NCBI GenBank assembly: GCA_946807835.1
Contig: OX327697.1
Coordinates: forward strand, 14,270,001-14,334,000
Source: Ailanthus altissimus
Taxonomy: Eukaryota; Streptophyta; Magnoliopsida; Sapindales; Simaroubaceae
DNA: 64,000 nucleotides
Reading direction: 5' to 3'
Positions 25,744-42,600 of this stretch are shown piece by piece. The notes under the pieces were generated by a model, which ran no database searches, had not been told where the DNA came from, and saw nothing but the letters and a program-made list of their open reading frames with translations. The first letter of the stretch is position 1; each line of letters begins with the position of its first letter. Both the position numbers and the translations under genes were made by a program.

Positions 25744-26354
25744 TATGGGTTCACTTATAGTAGATCACCTCTATCTTGGAAGGATATTATGATTTTACAA
25801 AATCTAGGCTCACTATCCTTAATTCTAACAACTACTTAATTATACTATATCTTAGACGTATATGTCTACTTTTTTCATTATAGATTTTATTTTTAGCTCT
25901 AACTATTGTAGCTTGACAATCACAATAGATTGAAATTAATGTAGAAGGGTGAGTGTCAATGAGAAGATCAATTAGAAGTGTTCTCAACCACTTAGCTTCT
26001 GAACATACCTTCTCTAAGGAAATTAACTTTGACTCGATAGTAAATCGTGCTTTGCATGTTTGTATGACATATTTCTAACATACAATATCTTCTCATAAGG
26101 TAAACACAAATCCACTAGTAAATTTAAGTTCGTTGGATTTAGAAATCCAGTTTGTATCATAATAATCTTCCAAGACAAGGGTGATTTACTATAAGTGAAC
26201 CCATATGTAAGAAGCAGCGCCAAACACCAATATTGTCCCATATTTAATCATTGTAGGGCATTACAATGGTGAATTTTGTCTGGGTTACTATAGTTCATCA
26301 TAGTCTCAAAATACGTCAAATTTACTTAGCTTATTTCGTTGTTCTTATGAGGCA
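25744..26354 (-). pseudogene. Inverted RNase H segment of element C with duplicated flank
   Basis: The region 25794-26155 encodes the RNase H domain of element C on the minus strand (WISKSNELKFTSGFVFTL, KVCSEAKWLRTLLIDLL, CDCQATIVRAKNKIYN, SRHIRLRYSIIK), opposite to the rest of the element. It is bounded by inverted copies of the same ~200-bp block: 25591-25793 (end of the TRIM LTR plus 50 bp of flank) and 26156-26354 (reverse complement). The tail of RNase H (NPLTKSLI) resumes on the + strand at 26355. Confidence 0.88.
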
Positions 26355-26872
26355 AATCCTCTAACTAAATCACTAATAAGAAGTTAGTGGATCAAATGTT
26401 GAAGGGGATAGGACTTCTACCTAAAATATAAAGTAAAAGGTAGAAGTCCATTTATGTGATTGAAAACCTCATGAATTAGGCTTATAGGGGCAATAACAAA
26501 TCATTTTTTGTCTTACTGAATAAATAATTATGAGTCCTCCCGAAGGCTAAGTAGTACTTTTTGCAGTGAAAAGGATGGACTTAATCTTTTAATGAGAGTT
26601 AGACATGCATATTTAGAGCACTCATAAAACCAGGATGACACAAGGCCATAAAAGTGTTACATTGTTGTACAAACAAGTTAATAAATAATTTAATATGAAT
26701 ATATAACCCTATATATTATACTTAAGGAATGGTAATATATAGAAACTTCTATTTTACCTAGTTCCTATAAAACATGATTAATAGCTTAGAAAAACACTAG
26801 CTCATATACATTAAATTATACTTTTGAAATTTAGAGTTAATTTTTTTTTTAATTTTGAAATATGTGAAAGAT
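26355..26872 (+). pseudogene. Element C RNase H tail and 3' untranslated region
   Basis: NPLTKSLI (26355-26378) is the last conserved RNase H block of copia polyproteins. About 450 bp of AT-rich untranslated DNA follows, leading to the 3' LTR. A clear polypurine tract is not preserved directly before 26873. Confidence 0.72.
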
Positions 26873-27567
26873 TGTTGGAAACTTTAATAGTATTTAAAAA
26901 TAAATAAATTAAAGATAAGTGAAAGATATATCAAAGAGGCTAAAGAAAAGAGTAAGAATTGGTGCCGATGCCATAACCTGAGTCGTTTTCAGGCTGCAAT
27001 GCTAGAAGGATGGCTTTGGCAGTAACCATGCGCTGTGGCGCCAGGGGTTAGTATTGTAGTGCCAATTACAGGTTAGACCAGCACTACGACACGACCATCC
27101 TAGACCGCGGCACTAGCCTATAGTAGTGTATGGGCGCTGCAGCTTGGGCAATCCAAGCCTCAACACCAGTGGTTGGACATAAACATTCTAAATAGTTACA
27201 TTGAGCAACCAACTTTGTGGCTTTTAGAAAAAGTTTAGTGGTTGTACGAACAATAATCTTTTCAATATAAATTGTTAGCCTCTCTCAGATGAAATGGGAT
27301 ATACATTTTTGATCTTAAAATACTCATTATAATCTTGTCTTAACCAATACTCTAATTTAAAAGTATTTACTTGTTGTTTAATAAAGTTGCATTTGAGAGT
27401 GCATTCTTATAATTTTTAATTTTATCAATAAATCTTAGAGACTATATTATCATTTAACCATTTTACATTAAGATTATATTTTTATGAAGGTAAAAATAGT
27501 CTAAAAACAATACTTAACATGCATTAACAAACATTCAACATTATATTTGAAATCCATTTTTTCAACA
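26873..27567 (+). mobile_element. 3' LTR of copia element C
   Basis: 695 bp, beginning TGTTGGAAACTT and ending TTTCAACA, followed by the target duplication AGTAG. It carries the same GC-rich tract as the 5' LTR (about 26955-27175, including GCTGTGGCGCCAGGGG). Confidence 0.88.
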
Positions 27568-27572
27568 AGTAG

Positions 27573-28979
27573 ATGCACCTACTTTTTAGCAATATTATAC
27601 CAATACTTAAAACCACACTTACCCTACCCATTTTTAATGTAACTACATTTCACAATATACACCAATTAATTAATTTTCTTTCAATATATTTAGGAGCAAA
27701 TTTAACGCTTTCTGATTAGGCTTTTAAACTATGGTCATAGTATTCGATTTATGTTGATTTTCATAAATCTCAATGTAAGATATTGATATTGAAAGAAAAA
27801 AGAAAAAGGAAAAAGAAAAAGTAGAATTTAGGCATCTAACCATTTGCCCTTATCTTTGATAAATCATAAAAATTAATAATAATTCAAACAAAGTGATCTA
27901 ATAATAAAAGACAAATATGAGTGATCATGAATACTATTTGTATATATAAAATATATATATATATATATATATAAGCAAAAATGCATGTGTTTAGAGTTAA
28001 AGTAAAACAACGAAAACATTTTTTCCCCTTATTTAAAGTGATTGTCCAATTTATAATATCGTAAATAATATTAGTATCTTGGTGAAATTCAATTATCTCC
28101 TTAGTAAGGATAAATTTTGAAATTTAAAACTTAGGAAAGTACTAACTAGAGTTGTGGATTTTACCGAAAACTAAGGTAAGAATTTTGTCTTAACAATAAA
28201 AATTAACCCAAAAAATATATATCATTTTCCATCATTAACGGAAATGCAATCTGAACACAGAGAATGAAAGAATGGGGAATTTGTTTTTGGAAAATTCCTA
28301 TAACGATGACATTTCTAGTAGGAACGATGACAAAATTTAATTTTTTTTATAATTTAATGTTTATTAGAATTCCTCTATAAACTAACCTGATTGTAGTGTG
28401 TGAAGATTTTAAAATTAATATAAACTATATTTATTCTCAATGTTAAACAAATTTTACCTTAAAAGAATAGAAAGTTAAATAAGATAATTTTCTAGTTAAC
28501 TTTGTAAAATTGAGGCGTAAATTTGGGTTTTATAATTATTCCCAAATTTTTAAATGATATAAAAAAATTTGTACCCATTTGAACTTAAACTAATCTTTAA
28601 TAAAGGTCAATCAGATTATTCCCACTCATTCATTCTGAATTTTGAAAAAAAACTTTTTTTTAATTTCAATGCTTACATTTGTTTTCAAGAAAGCTTATAA
28701 AAAAATCCACTAAAAATGGAAAAAAGAGAAGAGAATGGGAAGAAGAAGACAAAGACCAGGGCATTCAAAGGGCAACAAAAGCAAGTCAAAGACTAAAAAT
28801 ACAGAAACAAAGACAACAATTTAGGAGCTCAGTTTCTTAACTGCTCACAATGTACACGTATCATTACATTATACATACATACATATATATTAGTTATTAA
28901 TTTTTATCTAAATTTCTTTTTGAATCAATAAAAGACAGGCTGGAAGGATCCAAAATTCAACCCCACTTCCAGTAATTAT
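27573..28979 (+). promoter_or_regulatory. Upstream region of the CRK gene, probable promoter
   Basis: About 1.4 kb of AT-rich, non-transposon DNA lies between the end of element C and the probable transcribed leader of the kinase gene. It holds a TA microsatellite (about 27948-27972) and TA-rich stretches near 28870-28890 that could serve as a TATA region. No single core element can be assigned with confidence. The proximity of a methylation-prone retrotransposon 2.1 kb from the start codon is notable. Confidence 0.4.
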
Positions 28980-29697
28980 TAGAGAGAAGACAATTCATCC
29001 ATCTTTCTTCTTCTCCTTAAAACCAAAGTGATATTTCCACACACACCCAAAAAAAAAAAAAAAAAACACTTACAAAAAGCAGAAATAAAGAAGCCCTTGC
29101 TTCTTTGCTTTTTTCCCCCCTCTTTTCTTGTTGCCTCTGCCCTCTGCTAAGCATCTTTACTTTTTCTTTTATTGTTTCATTTTTATTTCACTCTGTTCTT
29201 TTGCCTCACATACTATTCTTTCCGTCTTCTTTGAGTAAATTTTCTTGCTTTGTTTTGGTTCCACCTCTCATTGTCTTCTCTCGCCTCTACCAAATTTCTT
29301 TTGTTTTTGTCCTTCTTGTTTATTAATCTCACTCTCTTTCTTTCCTTGTTAAGAAATCTGTCATTGTTTTTTTGATGAGTAAAGTTGAATTGCCTTAGTT
29401 ATCAGTGTTTTAATTAATTTTCTTTTCTGGGTTCTCTCTTTTTCTTTGAATTTGATCTTGTGGGATTTTTTTACAGTGATGATCTTTTTTGGGTTTTGCC
29501 GATCAAGCTGTAAAATCCAGCTCTTCCAACTCAAGAAGAAGCTAAATTTTCTTTCTTGAGCTTCAAAATCACTGTCATGTTTTAAAAATTTTAACTCTCT
29601 TAAAAAAAATTTCTTATAGTTTCTTCATCAGAATACTACAGTCTTTAGCTTTTTCCTGAGGATTCTTGAAATCTTATTTCTTGAATTCTGTGTTAGC
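28980..29697 (+). promoter_or_regulatory. Probable 5' untranslated leader of CRK with three short upstream ATGs
   Basis: A pyrimidine-rich (TTTCTTCTTCTCC-type) region leads to the CRK start. Short upstream open frames begin at ATG 29375 (7 codons), 29479 (26 codons) and 29577 (2 codons). A donor-like GAGTAAAG at about 29378 and an acceptor-like TTTTTTACAG ending at 29476 suggest a possible leader intron that would remove part of the first upstream frame. The transcription start is not known from sequence; the left limit is an estimate. Confidence 0.4.
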
Positions 29698-35957
<6,260 letters not shown>

Positions 35958-36400
35958 ACAATGGAAACTATTTATTGGTCTTTCTCACTCTTCATTGACA
36001 GCGATGTCTCTAGGGCAGAAAAACGTGCCCAGCTTGAGTGCTACTACATTGAACAAGCCTGTGTTAAACTAAACTGCAGAAAGGGGATGCAACAAGTAAA
36101 GTGTAAGGCCAATTGGCATGCATTGCTTATGAAGCCATCTGTGGCATGTCATCATTGAAAGCTCTTCTCATTCCTTTTCTTCTTCCCATCATATAAGGTT
36201 TTGGTTTCAATGATTTAGTTTTGTGATTGGTGTCAGTTGGAAAAGTAGAGAATTGTACAGTTAAGAATAGTTGGCGAAATGTATGTAGCGATAGCGAAGA
36301 ACATAAAACCGAGTGAGTTTTGTGGTTTTGGGGTTTACCCCCCTTCATGTACCCCTTGCCTCGTTCTCTCATAATAAATTATTCTTGTGCTAACTAAAAA
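35958..36400 (+). terminator. CRK 3' untranslated region with poly(A) signal
   Basis: A canonical AATAAA at 36373-36378 lies 416 bases after the stop codon, preceded by TGTATGTAG-like far-upstream sequence near 36280. Small open frames in this stretch (for example 35961-36158) lie downstream of the stop and are not separate genes. Confidence 0.7.
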
Positions 36401-37074
36401 TACTTTGATTTTTTTTTTGGGAACTATTATATAAAATATTTTGGCTTTTTGGGGTGTTTGTTGATTCAATTAATAAAATCTTACGGGTTAAAATAAAAGA
36501 TTTGAAGACTAAACTTTGTTTATATCAAAATAGAGATTGATTTAGGTAGTGTTTATGTTTTTAAGACTGAATTTTGAATAGAGTTGAACGGAGTTGAATG
36601 TAAATGTAATTACCTGTTAAATATAACTTGTTTGTTTTTCTTTTGTTTAATATTTGAAAAAAATATTATATTATTTATAATATTATTTTTATTTTTTGTA
36701 TTAAGTCAAAAAATTAATTTTTTTTATTTAATCAAAACTGATTTAGAATTCTTACTAAGTTAAAAAAACAAATAATTTAAATAGCTGAATAAATTAAACT
36801 AAGTCAAATTCAATTTTAAGATAGAATAAGAGTTTGAATCTATAATAATTAATTTTAGTGAGAGTTTAATTATTTTAGCCGAACTTTCTTATTTCTCATT
36901 ATTTTAATTAAAGAGAAATTTGTATAAATAAAAATGCCTTCATTACTACAATAAGTACAAATAGTGCTCATCTTAATTTTAAAATGAAAAAAATAAAAAT
37001 TAATTTTTTTAAAAAAAAATACATAAAAAATTTAAAAAGCAAAAAAAACAAAAAATAAAAAAATACACATGCAT
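36401..37074. other. AT-rich intergenic DNA between CRK and the nested retrotransposons
   Basis: No gene or LTR end was found. The sequence becomes dominated by A and T homopolymers after about 36960. Confidence 0.5.
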
Positions 37075-37255
37075 TGTCGAGCTCTTACAAGCGGCTCGAC
37101 AGATCCCGTGCAAGGCGCTGTTCAGCGCCTCTGAGTCGGCGCTCTTCTTCTTTTTTTTTTTTTTTTATATGAAAAAATTGAAAAACAAAAAAAAATTAAA
37201 TTTAAAATTTTAAAAAAAAACCTGACATGGGTGCTCGACATCAGCACCTTGCAAG
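37075..37255. repeat. GC-rich hairpins inside poly-A/T DNA
   Basis: Three perfect stems are visible: TGTCGAGC (37075-37082) with GCTCGACA (37094-37101); AGGCGCTG (37113-37120) with CAGCGCCT (37123-37130), a near-palindrome with a two-base loop; and GGTGCT (37230-37235) with AGCACC (37243-37248). They are separated by a T run and an A-rich stretch. GTCGACC sequence resumes to the right of element E (49927 onward), so E probably inserted into this repeat. Confidence 0.6.
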
Positions 37256-37260
37256 GGCTC

Positions 37261-37464
37261 TGTTGAGAACTCTCTGTATTTGGCTGTATATTGCCTTAAG
37301 AATAACAGAAGAGAAATAATCTGCAGTCCACGTTTTCAATCCTACTAACGTGGTAAGTGACTAGGAAACAAAAGAACTTATCCTAAAAAACAGGGATTAT
37401 TTAAAAGCACTAAACAATTACTAAAACAATTCCTAGGACTCAATAAACACTAACAATCTCAACA
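37261..37464 (-). mobile_element. 3' LTR of element E, internally shortened
   Basis: 204 bp against 275 bp for the partner LTR. About 70 bp present in the 5' LTR (around 49670-49740) is missing here. The remainder aligns well (AGAATAACAGAAGAGAAATA). Confidence 0.88.
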
Positions 37465-37499
37465 TCCTCCTTTAAAATAGTAATTTCATTCGGCTTATA

Positions 37500-38011
37500 T
37501 AAAGGTGAGTATTATTTCGAACTTGACTTATTTCGACTCGATCCGTTTTAAAATTTTGAGTTAGGATAAAAATGGGAATGGGTTCGGAACTCGTTCAGGA
37601 TAAAAAATTCTGTCCCGAACTGGATGGGTCGGGTTCAAAAAATTTTCAATCTCGAATGAAAATTCTCGACTCGACCCGAACCATCCCAAATTATCCCGAA
37701 CCCAAACCATCCCGACCCGAATTGTCTCGAATTGTGCCGAATAAGCCCGAACTCGACCCGAATTGTCTCGAATTGTGCCAAATAAGCCCGAACTCGACCC
37801 GAATTGTCCTGAATTGTCATGACCCGTCCCGAACCCGAATCAAAACTATGTCTTTTCAAAATAATTTTTTTTCAAAAAACAAATTGAAATTTTTCGACCC
37901 GACCCAAAATGTGTCCCGATCGGGACACATTTCGGCATCCCAATAGGGTTCGGGTAGGGGTCGAGAATTCTCAAACCCGACCCGAACCGAACTCGAAATT
38001 GCCCACCCCTA
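37500..38011. mobile_element. hAT-type MITE inside element E, 8-bp TSD
   Basis: A 512-bp element with terminal inverted repeats TAAAGGTGAGTA (left) and TGCCCACCCCTA (right). It is flanked by 8-bp direct repeats GGCTTATA (37492-37499) and AGCTTATA (38012-38019), 7 of 8 matching. Eight-base duplications and TAGGGGTGGGCA-like ends are typical of plant hAT elements. The interior is full of CCCGAA and GGGTCGGG phrases and contains a tandem duplication of a ~43-bp unit (CCCGAATTGTCTCGAATTGT..., about 37717 and 37758). The long frames through it are compositional and it encodes no transposase. Confidence 0.88.
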
Positions 38012-38116
38012 AGCTTATACTTGGATTTGTGCAGACTCCCAAAAGACCTCTCAACTTTACAAATATATAAAGCTTCACTGGTTTGGTCATTATGTCTGCA
38101 ACTTTTTTTTGAACGT

Positions 38117-38766
38117 TATGAGAAAATTGATTAAAATTCATCAGGATATAATTTGGAGAGAAGATTAAGTGTATTAGGTGCGCAAAGATCGAAGACGGAT
38201 GCGAAAAGAGACAAAATACAAGAGGCGGTGCTTGCGGCGCCCAAGACAGAACTTGAGCGCTATGGTGCCCAGGCAAGGAGATCCAGCGCCGCGGTGTCAG
38301 GGACTGGGCGTCGCGGCCCCCAACACGAAATGTGTTTTCTAATTCGGTTTCGACTCCCACTTGTTTCAGGACTCCTTAAAACGACTCCCACACGTTCAGG
38401 GTAAGCTTAAGTCATCCTAAAGCCTATATAAAGGTTCTCTATTGGCTTGTAAGCACATCTTTATAATTATAGCAATCTTAGTGATATCTTTGTGATCTTT
38501 GTGATTCTTAGTGAGAGAAACCCCTTATTTGCAAGATAGAGTATTTTCTTTGTGAGTCTTTCTTATAAAAGGCATATTTTGTGAATGCATTGAGATTCAA
38601 TAATAAGAGAGTGTGGCCTTGATCCACCATGGATGTAAGCAAGTTGCCGAACTACGTAAATTTCATGTATTGATATTCTACCTTTCTCTCTATAGATTCT
38701 TAATTGCTTGTTTCTGCATTATATTACTTAGGATATTTTGCTCATTTGATTGCTTCCGCTTCAACA
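38117..38766 (+). mobile_element. 5' LTR of element D
   Basis: About 650 bp, ending GCTTCCGCTTCAACA. A TATA-like TATATAAAG lies at 38425-38433. A GC-rich tract (about 38220-38330) includes CTTGCGGCGCCC and CCAGCGCCGCGGTG. The left boundary is approximate to a few bases. Confidence 0.82.
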
Positions 38767-38769
38767 AAC

Positions 38770-38781
38770 TGGTATCAGAGC
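38770..38781 (+). other. Primer-binding site of element D
   Basis: TGGTATCAGAGC, an exact initiator-Met tRNA PBS, three to four bases after the 5' LTR end. Confidence 0.95.
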
Positions 38782-38797
38782 TTGGTTCTAAGTAGAC

Positions 38798-39664
38798 ATG
38801 ACCACACCCAAATATAAGGTAGAGAAATTCAACGGGAAGAATGACTTCAATCTGTGGAAGATGAAGGTTAAGGTGTTGTTGATGAGTCAACGGTTAAGTT
38901 TGGCATTAGAGGAGACTGCAGCTTTATCTAGTTAAGAAGAGAAGACGCTAAAGTCATCTAAGGCTGAAGATAAAAAAAAGGCACATTCAAGAAAGAGCTA
39001 ACAGTACAATTATTTTGTCATTGAGCGATGAAGTACTGAGGGAGGTAGCAGGTGAGAGGACGACGATTAGTCTTTGGAAGAAGCTTGACTCCTTTTATAT
39101 GCAAAAATCGTTGGCCAACAGATTGCATATAAAGAAGAAGCTGTATCAGTTGTCCATGTTAGAGAGAACGTCGATGAAAGATCATATAGACGCCTTCAAT
39201 AAGATAATTCTTGAACTTGAGTCTATCAATATCAAGAAAAAAGATAAAGATAGGATGATTATCCTACTGAGTTTACTTCCCAAGAGTTATGAGAGCTTTG
39301 TTGATATGCTCCTCTACGACAGAAAGAGTTTAATGATGAGCGATATGAAATCATTATTAAACTCAAAGTTATTAGGAAAGCAGATCGAAGGCAATATAAA
39401 AAGTCTATCTGTAAGAGGAAGACCCTCATATAAAGATGGAAGGAAAAAGGGTCCAAGATCGAAGTCTAGAACTTCTGGGAAGTGCTATTGCTGTAAGAAA
39501 GATGGGCACTTCATAAATGATTGTCCGAAGAAGAAAGCAAAAAACAAGAAGAAAGCAGATAATGCACTTACTTATGATGATAGCTACGACAACGCAGAGA
39601 TTTTAGTCGCTACTGATGGTAAGAATACTGAACAATGGGTTTTAGATTCTGATTGTAAATTTTA
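38798..39664 (+). pseudogene. Element D gag, nearly open
   Basis: Starts MTTPKYKVEKFNGKNDFNLW at 38798, a typical copia gag N-terminus shortly after the PBS. A TAA at 38933-38935 and a frameshift before 39015 break it. The second part (39015-39664, about 216 codons) is open and covers the UBN2-like gag domain (LWKKLDSFYMQKSLANRLHI, HIDAFNKIILELESINI, LLSLLPKSYESF) and a complete CCHC knuckle CYCCKKDGHFINDC (39483-39524). The protease start follows as WVLDSDC, with DSG changed to DSD. Gag packages the element RNA; this copy cannot make full-length protein. It is the longest open retroelement frame in the window. Confidence 0.88.
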
Positions 39665-42600
39665 AATATGCCCACACAAGTCTTGGTTTATAAATTTTTA
39701 GCCCATTAGTGGTGGTAAGGTGTTAATGGGTAATGACATTGCTTGTCAGATGATGAAAATTAGTAGTATTAAACTTAGGCTGCATGATGGGCGAGTGAGA
39801 GAGTTGACATAAGTTAGATATGTTCCTGACCTTAAGAGAAACTTGATCTCACTAGAAACTTTAGACTAAAATGGGTGTTCCATCAGGATCGATAGAGAGT
39901 TTTGAGAGTATTGAAGGGTTCTATGGTGGTAATGAGATGAGAGAAGCACAAAAGTGTTTATGTGTTTAAGAGTGAAGTTGTAAGTGGTTCTGCATTATTT
40001 TCTGCAGATGATGAAAATATACAAACCAAGTTATGGCATCGTAGACTAGCATACCTAGGCAAAAGAAACCTGAAGGAGTTATTTAGTCAAAAGGCGTTTG
40101 GTAAGGATAATTTCAGTCATTAGAGTTTTGTGAGCATTGTGTGCTTGGAAAAGCACATAGGATGAGGTTTAGTACTGGCGAGCACAAGACTAAGGGGACG
40201 CTTGACTACTTACACTTAGATTTATAGGGACCAGCTTAGACAGCTACTCGTGGTAGTGCTAGGTATTTTCTCAGTTTGATTAATGAATATTCAAGGAAGT
40301 TGTAGGTCTATGTGTTGAAGAGCACGGATCAAGTGTTTGATACGTTTAAGACTTGGAAGGCTCTTGTTGAGAATCAGATTGGTAAAAGGGTGAAGAGACC
40401 TAACAATAACCTTGAATTTTACAATAGAGAGTTTGATGAGTTTTGTGCCAACCATGAGATTGTAAGGCATAAAACAGCATGATCAACACCACAACAGAAT
40501 GGTATAGTTGAGAGAATGAATATGACCCTACTTGAAAGGGTTAGATGTATGCTTATCAATGTAAAAATGTCCAAGGTATTTTAGGGAGAAGTTGTAGTGA
40601 TTGCAGCCTACTTGATCAATAGAAGTCATTCCTTAGCAATTGACTTCAAGACGCTAGAAGAAAAATGGTCTGGTAACCCTCATAAGTATGACCACATCAG
40701 AACTTTTGATTGCCCTGTGTTTGCTCATGTTAAGGATAGGAAATTGGAACCTAGAGATTGTTAGGGTTGGTGCCTACGTGCCATCTCTGAATGTACATAT
40801 ACTTGTTTATTTATACAAGTGTACTTATACAAGTGTACATTCCCAATAAATTGCTAATACCCATTAATACAGTACTATGCAATGTAACGTTACAGACATT
40901 GTACGATCTAAAGGAGTTCATATTATATCTAAATGAGTTTAGATAAGGGCCTATAGTTAGCCACGCTGAGAGATATAAATGTTGAATGTTAGCACAACTA
41001 AGTGTTAGCTGGTTATAATACTCAACAGTTTCAAAAGTTAGAGCTTTGTCTATAATGGGACATAGACCTGAGAATATACTAGTAACTGTATAGTTGCAAA
41101 AGTTACAATAGGTACCAGAAAATGCTAGTTGCTCAAGTGTGTTCTCAAATAATTATCACTGATATATTTCTGCTGATGCGGGTCTGTCGGTGAATACCTT
41201 TATATATAGATCAGCATATGTCATACCTATAGGGTATAGATGGTCGTTCCTAGCCGACTGTGAGCTTGGAGCTCGTATTGACATATGGGTATCCAGTTAG
41301 GACTGGATATAGGACAGACTCACGAGGGCCTCCGATAGACACCCTATGTAAGCTGTCAATGGAAGGTCTTCTTGAGTTGAGTAGTATACGTGGTCCTTTT
41401 TTAACCTGAGTGCCACGGTGGGCTTGTAAGTGATCCACCATATTTTACTTTCATGCATGTCACAGACCTTTCATAGTGTGACCACTAAGTGTCACTGGGT
41501 ATGGTCCGATGTTTACGGAGTCCGGTGTGTACAGATATGGGATCCGTCAGCTCGTATAGGGAGTTAAATATCCAGTTACTTCGAGATTATATCTTAAAAA
41601 GTCTTGTGGCCACAAACATAAATCTCGGGAAAGAGTTCCGCCAGGGTAGAACAATATGACAAATGAGTTTGCGCATATTGTTCAGTGAGATATAAGTCTG
41701 GAGATAAGACATAGATGAGCACTAAGGAATTTGACGGTGATAATCTATATCCTCGCACGTTCAGGATATCATGACAGAAGCACTATACGTATGCGTTGTA
41801 ACCTCAGCTTGTATGGTTCAACGCGCTGATTTGTAATATCCGTGACGTGTCCGTGGGGCATTGCTCACGGACTCATAGAATAGTTTCATTTGACGAATCG
41901 GGCATAGGACCTAAGGAGTCCTGTGATATGGAGTGTACTCGTTGTGTACTGGGGCAACGTGCCTGATTAGAGTGTTTAATCCAGCAATATTCAACAATAC
42001 CACGGAAATACGTACGTGTCTGTATTTAAGTGTTAAATACAACAATTAGTCAATAATTGTTATTTGCTAATTGTATAATGACACGTGACGCATTGTGGAC
42101 CCTTGGTCGAGTTTACCTAAGTGTGAGATTTGGTGAGACTCACAAGGGTAGACTTGGTAACTATTCACGAGGGGCAAAATAATCATTTCACACTTTGATT
42201 ATTTAATAGTTAAATAATTAAAATATCTCTCTTTATCATATATTATTATATTATATTATATAATATTTTATTATATGATATTATATATATTAATATTTTA
42301 TTTGGGTGCCAAATAGTTGGCACCAATTATGATTATTTTATTATTATTATTATTATATAATATATATTATATTATTATTTTATAATATATTAGATATATA
42401 AAGAGAGAAATGTGTGAATTTGGTGTGGCTGGTGTATTTGGTCGAGAGATGAAATGGAGAAATGGAGAAAGAGAGAAGAAATGAAGATCAGTCGAGAAAG
42501 AAGAAGAAGAAAAAAAAAGAAAAGGAAAAATGAAATTATTTTATTTTTCTATGGTGCCATGAGAAGCAATTGAGAATTGCTTTAATCTGCATTTCTTTTT

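Larger units (their letters stand above)
19634..27567 (+). mobile_element. Copia element C, full length with TSD AGTAG, heavily modified
   Basis: Similar LTRs at 19634-21776 (after allowing for a nested insertion) and 26873-27567 are flanked by a perfect 5-bp target duplication AGTAG (19629-19633 and 27568-27572). The interior carries gag, protease, integrase, RT and RNase H remnants in the + orientation, all with stops. Later events are a gypsy-like solo LTR in the 5' LTR, a TRIM insertion, a 170-bp tandem duplication in RT and an inversion of the RNase H region. The right end lies 2.1 kb upstream of the CRK start codon. Confidence 0.92.

Noticed and set aside
29105..29326. 73-codon open frame upstream of CRK
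   Set aside because: It begins at a non-ATG codon and lies in the pyrimidine-rich leader; it has no protein family features.
35961..36158. 65-codon open frame after the CRK stop
   Set aside because: It is in the 3' untranslated region, upstream of the same AATAAA signal, with no sign of a separate gene.
37572..37946. 124-codon open frame rich in Pro, Asn and Arg
   Set aside because: It lies wholly inside the hAT MITE and is produced by the CCCGAA repeat; the opposite strand is also open over much of it.
39015..39664. Element D gag considered as a functional domesticated gene
   Set aside because: The normal N-terminal part is cut off by a stop and frameshift, the protease DSG is changed, and the element is dead downstream. 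An open frame of this length can survive by chance in a moderately old copy.
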